From assembly GCA_020444045.1 (NCBI GenBank), contig JAHLLS010000007.1:162021-226020 (forward strand): DNA of 64,000 bases, in the 5' to 3' direction. The DNA comes from Deltaproteobacteria bacterium. Lineage in GTDB: Bacteria > Desulfobacterota > Desulfobacteria > Desulfobacterales > UBA5852. Both the position numbers and the translations under genes were made by a program. Positions 59,881 through 64,000 of this stretch are shown here, in pieces. The notes below the pieces were generated by a model. It had not been told where the DNA came from, made no database searches, and saw nothing but the letters and a program-made list of their open reading frames with translations. How positions within the stretch are numbered: position 1 is the stretch's first letter; every line of letters begins with the position of its first letter.

Positions 59881-60888
59881 ATGTCGCAATGGTATCTGAG
59901 TTACGATGGACAGCAGACCGGACCCATGGATCAGTCACAAGCCGCGGTCCAGGCCCAGGCCAATCCCGACGGCTATGCCTGGCGTGAGGGGTTTACGGAC
60001 TGGGTGCCCATTGCCAAGATTGCCGAATTGTCTTCAACCTCGCTGGCCATGACGGACACCCTTTCCCCGCCGCCAATGAAGGCCCGGGGGCCACGAGCGG
60101 ATGAAATCGATTTCAAAATCTGCGGTGCGGAAATGCAGTTTGTGGAAGTCGAACTCGATCCCGGCGAAAGCGTGGTGGCGGAAGCCGGGGCCATGATGTA
60201 CAAGGACCGCTCGATCCAGATGGAGACGATCTTCGGGGACGGCTCCCATACCGGCGGCAGCGGCTTTATGGACAAGCTGCTGGGAGCCGGCAAACGACTG
60301 CTCACCGGCGAAGGCCTGTTCATGACCGTTTTTACCCATAGCGGCCATGGAAAATCCCGTGTTGCTTTTGGCGCCCCTTATCCCGGCAATATCATCCCCA
60401 TAGCGCTGCCCAGCGTCAACGGATGCCTGATCTGCCAGAAAGACAGTTTCCTGTGCGCGGCCAAAGGGGTGGCCATCGGCATCTTTCTGCAGCGTAAAAT
60501 CCTCACCGGCCTCTTTGGCGGTGAAGGCTTCATCATGCAGAAACTCGAAGGCGACGGCCAGGTGTTCGTGCACGCCGGCGGCACGGTGGTGGAACGCGAA
60601 CTGACGGCCGGAGAAGTGCTGCACGTGGACACGGGGTGTGTCGTGGCGTTTGAATCCAGCGTCCACATGACCATCGAGCAGGCCGGCAACATCAAAACCG
60701 CGCTTTTCGGCGGTGAAGGCCTTTTCTTTGCCATCCTGAAAGGCCCCGGCAAGATCTGGCTGCAGTCCCTGCCCTTCTCCCGTCTGGCGGGACGCATGCT
60801 CCAGGCCGCCCCCCAACGCGGCGGCAGTAAGGGTGAAGGATCGATCCTGGGCGCCTTGGGCGGCCTGATCGACGGCGACAATCGATAA
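59881..60888 (+). CDS. GYF-like and AIM24 (TIGR00266) domain protein
   Basis: A 335-aa protein beginning at the ATG at 59881 (AAAGGAG ribosome site). The N-terminus has a GYF_2-type domain (about residues 1-50, MSQWYLSYDGQQTGPMDQSQ, ending WVPIAKIAEL). The AIM24/TIGR00266 domain follows (about 75-320): DFKICGAEMQFVEVELDPGESVVAEAGAMMYKD, then MDKLLGAGKRLLTGEGLFMTVFTHSG, and later VHAGGTVVERELTAGEVLHVDTGCVVAFE and GGEGLFFAILKGPGKIWLQSLPFSRLAGRM split. TIGR00266 proteins form a beta-sandwich fold like the mitochondrial AIM24; function in bacteria is unknown. The pairing with DUF533 (1 bp between) suggests a joint envelope or stress role. The GYF module may bind proline-rich tails, such as the Pro-rich DUF533 linker; this is a speculation. 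Confidence 0.85.
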   Translation: MSQWYLSYDGQQTGPMDQSQAAVQAQANPDGYAWREGFTDWVPIAKIAELSSTSLAMTDTLSPPPMKARGPRADEIDFKICGAEMQFVEVELDPGESVVAEAGAMMYKDRSIQMETIFGDGSHTGGSGFMDKLLGAGKRLLTGEGLFMTVFTHSGHGKSRVAFGAPYPGNIIPIALPSVNGCLICQKDSFLCAAKGVAIGIFLQRKILTGLFGGEGFIMQKLEGDGQVFVHAGGTVVERELTAGEVLHVDTGCVVAFESSVHMTIEQAGNIKTALFGGEGLFFAILKGPGKIWLQSLPFSRLAGRMLQAAPQRGGSKGEGSILGALGGLIDGDNR

Positions 60889-60900
60889 CGCGATAACCCC

Positions 60901-60922
60901 GCGCCGCGTCGATGCGCGGCGC
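60901..60922. terminator. GC-rich hairpin after the AIM24 gene
   Basis: GCGCCGCG (60901-60908) and CGCGGCGC (60915-60922), perfect 8-bp stem with a 6-nt loop, between the AIM24 gene and the PocR-domain gene. No T-tract follows, so it is a hairpin with uncertain terminator activity. Confidence 0.4.
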
Positions 60923-60952
60923 CGCAACCATACCCAAACAGGAGTAAATGGA

Positions 60953-61459
60953 ATGAAACTGACCGACCTGCAGCCCCTCGAGAAATGGGTTGAACTGGAA
61001 GACGCCATTCGCGAGCGTTCCGGCATGCGCGCCAGCGTTTACGATACCGACGGCATCGGCATTACCGGCAAATCCCAGCACGCCAACGACCTCTGCCCCG
61101 AAATCCGCGCCACTGGCAAGGGGCAGACCTACATCTGTGCCGTCGCCCACCAGAACATGGCCGTCATGGCCCAGAACACCCGGGCGCCCGTCATCGAGGA
61201 ATGCGACGCCGGATTGATCAAAATCGTGGTGCCGATCTTTGCCGGTGATGAATTCATCGGCGCCGCCGGCGGCTGCGGACTGCTCATGGAAGACGGGGAA
61301 GTCGACGAATTCATGATCAACAAGACCACCGGCCTGGCGGAAGAAAAAATTGCCGCATTGGCGGGCAGTGTTGCCACTATTACCCAGCAGGAGGCCGAGA
61401 AGCTGGCCGCCTTTATCGCCGGCGAGATCGACCGTGTGGTGAAACGCTACCAGGGGTAG
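60953..61459 (+). CDS. PocR-type ligand-binding domain protein
   Basis: A 168-aa single-domain protein matching the PocR sensory domain (a PAS-like domain with conserved cysteines). Segments are SGMRASVYDTDGIGITG, NDLCPEIRATGKGQTYICAVAHQNMAV, PVIEECDAGLIKIVVPIFAGDEFIGAAGGCGLL and the C-terminal helix QEAEKLAAFIAGEIDRVVKRY. In PocR, the domain senses 1,2-propanediol. Here there is no effector domain, so the protein may act as a stand-alone sensor or bind an unknown small ligand. A GGAG ribosome site (ACAGGAG) is good. The gene is followed by a strong GC-rich inverted repeat. Confidence 0.8.
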   Translation: MKLTDLQPLEKWVELEDAIRERSGMRASVYDTDGIGITGKSQHANDLCPEIRATGKGQTYICAVAHQNMAVMAQNTRAPVIEECDAGLIKIVVPIFAGDEFIGAAGGCGLLMEDGEVDEFMINKTTGLAEEKIAALAGSVATITQQEAEKLAAFIAGEIDRVVKRYQG

Positions 61460-61494
61460 AAAGCGCGGGCGCTGCTCTAAAGTGATAACAGAAC

Positions 61495-61546
61495 GGGGGC
61501 TGTAGTTGGGCTCGGTCCACAACTGGGGCGGTCTCAGGCAGCCCCC
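61495..61546. repeat. inverted repeat after the PocR gene
   Basis: GGGGGCTG (61495-61502) and CAGCCCCC (61539-61546) are perfect complements; AGTTG (504-508 of this kb) and CAACT (61520-61524) form an inner stem. It is a stable hairpin of unknown role, possibly a weak terminator for the PocR-domain gene. Confidence 0.4.
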
Positions 61547-61601
61547 TCTAAAGAGCTTTGGAAAACGGTTTTTGAATGAATGTTATTTGACTTCGTTTTC
61601 T

Positions 61602-61736
61602 GATGGAGGCGTAAAAAGTCGCTGAGATAAGGTTTTTCGTCATCCCCGCGCATGCGGGGATCCAGAAATTTCAATGGGGTCGTAGACTCCCGCCTGCGCA
61701 GGAGTGACGACTTCGGGCACTTTTTACGGCGCTATC
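61602..61736. mobile_element. MITE-like element, 135 bp, flanked by a TTTTCT duplication
   Basis: Terminal inverted repeats (61602-61619 and 61719-61736, 15 of 18 matching; core GTAAAAAGT / ACTTTTTAC) enclose inner palindromes (CCCCGCGCATGCGGGG near 61644-61659, and CTCCCGCCTGCGCAGGAG). The element is flanked by TTTTCT at 61596-61601 and 61737-61742. Removing the element and one copy rejoins a longer palindrome at 61591-61763. It carries no gene. Confidence 0.75.
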
Positions 61737-61758
61737 TTTTCTGTCACGTGACAGAAAA
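61737..61758. promoter_or_regulatory. perfect 22-bp palindrome (CACGTG core) upstream of the MBL gene
   Basis: TTTTCTGTCAC (61737-61747) and its exact complement GTGACAGAAAA (61748-61758) abut with no spacer. In the ancestral joint the arms extend to CTTC/GAAG (61591-61594 and 61760-61763) with one mismatch. It ends about 85 bp before the MBL start and may be an operator. Confidence 0.5.
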
Positions 61759-61843
61759 TGAAGAAACCCTTTCAGAAAAGCACCCCGGGTCGGTTGAACC
61801 TCTCCGGGGCCTCCACCAGTGGTGGAGAGTTTAGGATAAAATA

Positions 61844-62680
61844 ATGAACAAACTAGAACTGTGTGTCCTCTGCGATGATGAGGCTGTTTCGGATAAATTT
61901 GCCAAAGAACACGGGCTTTCCATTCTGATCAAACTTCCCAACGGGCACCGCTGGCTCTTCGACGCCGGAACGACGGATGTGTTTATGGAAAACGCCAGGA
62001 TCATGGGGGAGAGCCTGGACAACCTCGAAGGCGTTATGGTCAGCCACGGACACGATGATCACGGGGGAGGCCTGACGTTTTATCCGCGGCTCGGTGGCGA
62101 ACCCCCTGTCTATGGGCATCCCCTGATCTGGGTCAAACAGTATCAGGTCAAGAAAGGCGACCCGCTAAGAATCTGCGGCATTCCTTATCTTGCGCGGCGC
62201 TATGCAAGCCCCCATTTCAAACCGCTCCACAATGTAACCCAACTCGATGACGACATGTATTTCTTTACCGACGTCAAGCAGGCGCCCGGCAGTTACTGTC
62301 CGACACACGGTAAATTCTATAATGAAGACGGCGTAGGCCCATGGGAAGGCACCGATGATGCCACCCTGGCAATCGATACGCCGGAAGGCATCGTCGCGAT
62401 TTTCGGATGCAGTCATGCGGGGTATATCAACATTCTGAAAGCCATCGGGGAAAAATTCCCCGATAAAAAAATCCTTTCCTTAGTGGGCGGGCTGCACTTG
62501 GAATCGGCCGATGAGACGGTGTTGGAAAAAATCATGGCCTATACCGACCGGGTGAAAGCCGACAATTTCACCATCTATGGAGGCCATTGCACCGGCAAAG
62601 GCCCCCTCGAGGCATTCCGGACGACATACGGCCAAGATGTCGTTCGCCCCTACGGCTCCGGGACGGTGATCACGTATTGA
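61844..62680 (+). CDS. MBL-fold metallo-hydrolase (dihydropterin-synthase-like family)
   Basis: A 278-aa protein with the metallo-beta-lactamase fold. The metal-binding signature is SHGHDDHGGGLTFYPRLG (about residues 67-84). Further ligands are the Cys-Ser-His near GCSHAGYINILKAIG (about 190) and a C-terminal His in GGHCTGKGPLEAFRTTYG (about 246-263). The pattern is that of the methanopterin-related ribofuranosylaminobenzene phosphate synthase-like subfamily and of similar anaerobe proteins. The actual substrate is unknown. The ORF starts MNKLELCVLCDDEAV, 10 nt after a GGAT-type site. It stands alone, following the palindrome and MITE. Confidence 0.85.
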   Translation: MNKLELCVLCDDEAVSDKFAKEHGLSILIKLPNGHRWLFDAGTTDVFMENARIMGESLDNLEGVMVSHGHDDHGGGLTFYPRLGGEPPVYGHPLIWVKQYQVKKGDPLRICGIPYLARRYASPHFKPLHNVTQLDDDMYFFTDVKQAPGSYCPTHGKFYNEDGVGPWEGTDDATLAIDTPEGIVAIFGCSHAGYINILKAIGEKFPDKKILSLVGGLHLESADETVLEKIMAYTDRVKADNFTIYGGHCTGKGPLEAFRTTYGQDVVRPYGSGTVITY

Positions 62681-62993
62681 AACGATGTGATCTGTTTTAA
62701 GCTGCCGGTTCGTGCGTCCCCGATAGCGACGTTTCAACCTTGATTGGCAAGTTCATTTAATGTTATGGATCATAACCACCACGGGGTAATTAATAGCGCC
62801 GTCCCAGATGATCGCATTCCAACGTAAGACTGCTCTAAATCCACTACCCCTCCCAAAAGCCGGCACGATTCGATCGTTATCGGAAAAATAAAACGGCAAT
62901 GATCGCCGTTCGATTTATGTTCAATCAGGCACCAGGCGGCGCAATCACTTAGAAGGAAGATCTTATTAGAGCAATTTAAAGGACGTAGGGAAA
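62681..62993. other. 313-bp spacer without a supported gene
   Basis: Between the MBL gene and the integrase remnant. It is AT-richer, and I see no coding sequence or clear repeat. It may be decayed mobile DNA, given what follows. Confidence 0.35.
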
Positions 62994-63455
62994 ATGTTCG
63001 TCCATCAGCGAAAACACGGCCGATGGATCGCCAGGTTTCCGAAAGGAACGCTCCCCGACGACCCATGCCCAACCCGCCAGTATTTTGGACGCGGTATCGA
63101 AACCGAAACCGCCGCCCGCCTGTTCAACGATTCCCTTCCCCTATTCAAACACGCGCCGAAGCACTTAAAGCGCTTCCTGATCACCTGGCGCGGGAAGCCG
63201 GTCAAAAGGATCGTCGGCGCCTTCAAACGCGCCAAGCGCAAAGCCAAAATCGATCCCAACCGCAAGTTGCCGCCCTACGCCTTCTGCCACGCTTTCGTAA
63301 CAGCGGCGCTAAACGCCGGCGGCGATCTGAAAGGCGTATCCGAAATGGCCGGCCACTCCCGCACCGAAACCAAAACCCGCATTTATCAGCATACCAACAT
63401 AAATTTACATCGCGGGATTATCGAAAATTTGCCGCCGATAGCTGTTGATAGCTAA
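62994..63455 (+). pseudogene. decayed tyrosine integrase (internally deleted, catalytic Arg lost)
   Basis: The 153-aa frame combines an N-terminal integrase piece (MFVHQRKHGRWIARFPKGTL ... FGRGIETETAARLFNDSLP, residues 1-48) with a C-terminal catalytic piece (KRFLITWRGKPVKRIVGAFKRAKRKAKID from about 60 and SEMAGHSRTETKTRIYQHTN at about 115-134). The middle, including the first catalytic Arg region, is missing. In the His-x-x-Arg box the sequence reads AFCHAFVTAALNAGGDL, with Cys where the family has Arg, so it is unlikely to be active. It is probably a remnant of an integrative element. Confidence 0.7.
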
Positions 63456-63547
63456 AGAGTAGGTTTTAAAAATCAATATGATCGAAGGCGATTACTCGTA
63501 ATGATAGATTTCTAATGAGTAACTAAGATAGAGAGATCAATAGCGTT

Positions 63548-63970
63548 ATGGGTTCATATTTATCCGCAGAAGAAATTAAGCAAAACTATATACAGAAATT
63601 AGGAAGTGATTTCGGATATCTTTACTATGAGCTTTGGTATGAAGTTTCAATTCTACACTTAAGGTGGGATGAGTATGTTGAATTATTTGGTACTAATCCA
63701 TCTTGGATAGAGCTATTAAATGATTCTGCACCCAGGTTTTTCAGAACTGTCCAAGACGCTTTATGGGAAAGCACTCTTCTACATATAACTAGACTTACCG
63801 ATCCTATAAAATCTTGCGGTAAAGAAAATCTTTCTATTCAATGTTTATTGGAATTTATTGATGCAGACATCAAACCAATAATTTCCGAACAAATTAAGGA
63901 TGCCGTTACAAAATCGAAATTTTGTCGGGATTGGCGCAATAGGCAGTTAGAGTCCACCAACGTGGTGTAA
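63548..63970 (+). CDS. AbiU2-like protein, truncated, AT-rich
   Basis: A 140-aa frame markedly richer in AT than the rest of the window. The sequence LGSDFGYLYYELWYEVSILHLRWDEYVELF, LLNDSAPRFFRTVQDALWESTLLHITRLTDP and KSKFCRDWRNR looks like AbiU2-type (abortive-infection, HEPN-like) proteins, which typically end RDWRNRHIAHRDL. Here the frame instead continues QLESTNVV and stops, so the conserved RNRxxAH end, part of the putative nuclease site, is lost. The junction at about 63945 looks like the end of an inserted mobile element. It is likely non-functional or partially functional. Identification is from memory of the family, at moderate confidence. Confidence 0.5.
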   Translation: MGSYLSAEEIKQNYIQKLGSDFGYLYYELWYEVSILHLRWDEYVELFGTNPSWIELLNDSAPRFFRTVQDALWESTLLHITRLTDPIKSCGKENLSIQCLLEFIDADIKPIISEQIKDAVTKSKFCRDWRNRQLESTNVV

Positions 63971-64000
63971 GAGTCGTGATGGTTTAAAAAAGCGGTTGAA
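63946..64000. mobile_element. possible insertion-sequence end at the right edge
   Basis: The AbiU2-like homology stops at 63945. The following DNA (TTAGAGTCCACCAACGTGG, with a CACCA/TGGTG inverted pair at its start) has a different composition from the AT-rich gene and resembles an IS256-type terminal sequence from memory. Only the edge is visible. Confidence 0.35.

Overview
The window looks like chromosomal DNA of a sulfate-reducing or related Desulfobacterota (Desulfobacteraceae/Desulfosarcina-like). This is inferred from the gene mix: phenylacetate-CoA ligase, a UPF0280 protein, a Pfa-type lipid synthase, a probable selenoprotein, several families typical of this group, and moderately GC-rich coding DNA. 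No 16S rRNA or species marker is present.

Region 1 (1-15.2 kb) is mostly leftward housekeeping: the start of paaK, two intrinsic terminators, a crotonase, an EamA transporter, a cell-wall amidase, mutS, a LapA-like membrane protein, a UPF0280 protein, a dGTPase, an ATP-grasp enzyme, two lipoproteins, a sigma-32-type factor with an unusual Lys/Ala-rich N-terminus, and tRNA-Arg(TCT). Region 2 (15.3-28.6 kb) holds a hybrid histidine kinase, an orphan ParM-like actin, an SPFH/zinc-ribbon pair, threonine ammonia-lyase, a receiver/PPDK-like ATP-grasp protein, an Xaa-Pro peptidase and a XerC/D recombinase.

Region 3 (28.6-59.1 kb) is the centre of interest. It encodes a polyunsaturated-lipid (Pfa) synthase: pfaD (enoyl reductase), pfaA (KS-AT-3xACP-KR-DH, 2257 aa) and pfaC (KS-CLF-DH-DH, 1898 aa). 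pfaC is directly followed by a complete oleA-oleB-oleC-oleD set, which joins two acyl chains head to head into a long olefin. The layout suggests that a polyene acyl chain made by Pfa is passed to Ole and becomes a long-chain polyunsaturated hydrocarbon. The pfaA and pfaC blocks are separated by about 10 kb: DUF2914, a CdaA-YbbR fusion (c-di-AMP synthesis), pyruvate kinase, a DUF3179 gene with an in-frame TGA and a SECIS-like hairpin (probable selenoprotein, with a possible downstream frameshift), cold-shock protein, a Cys-rich protein, a NifU-like scaffold and three exported proteins.

Region 4 (59.1-64 kb) contains DUF533, AIM24/GYF, PocR-domain and metallo-beta-lactamase-fold genes. A small MITE-like element here has inserted into one arm of a long palindrome. 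The right edge is accessory DNA: a decayed integrase and an AT-rich AbiU2-like gene that appears to be cut off by a mobile-element end.
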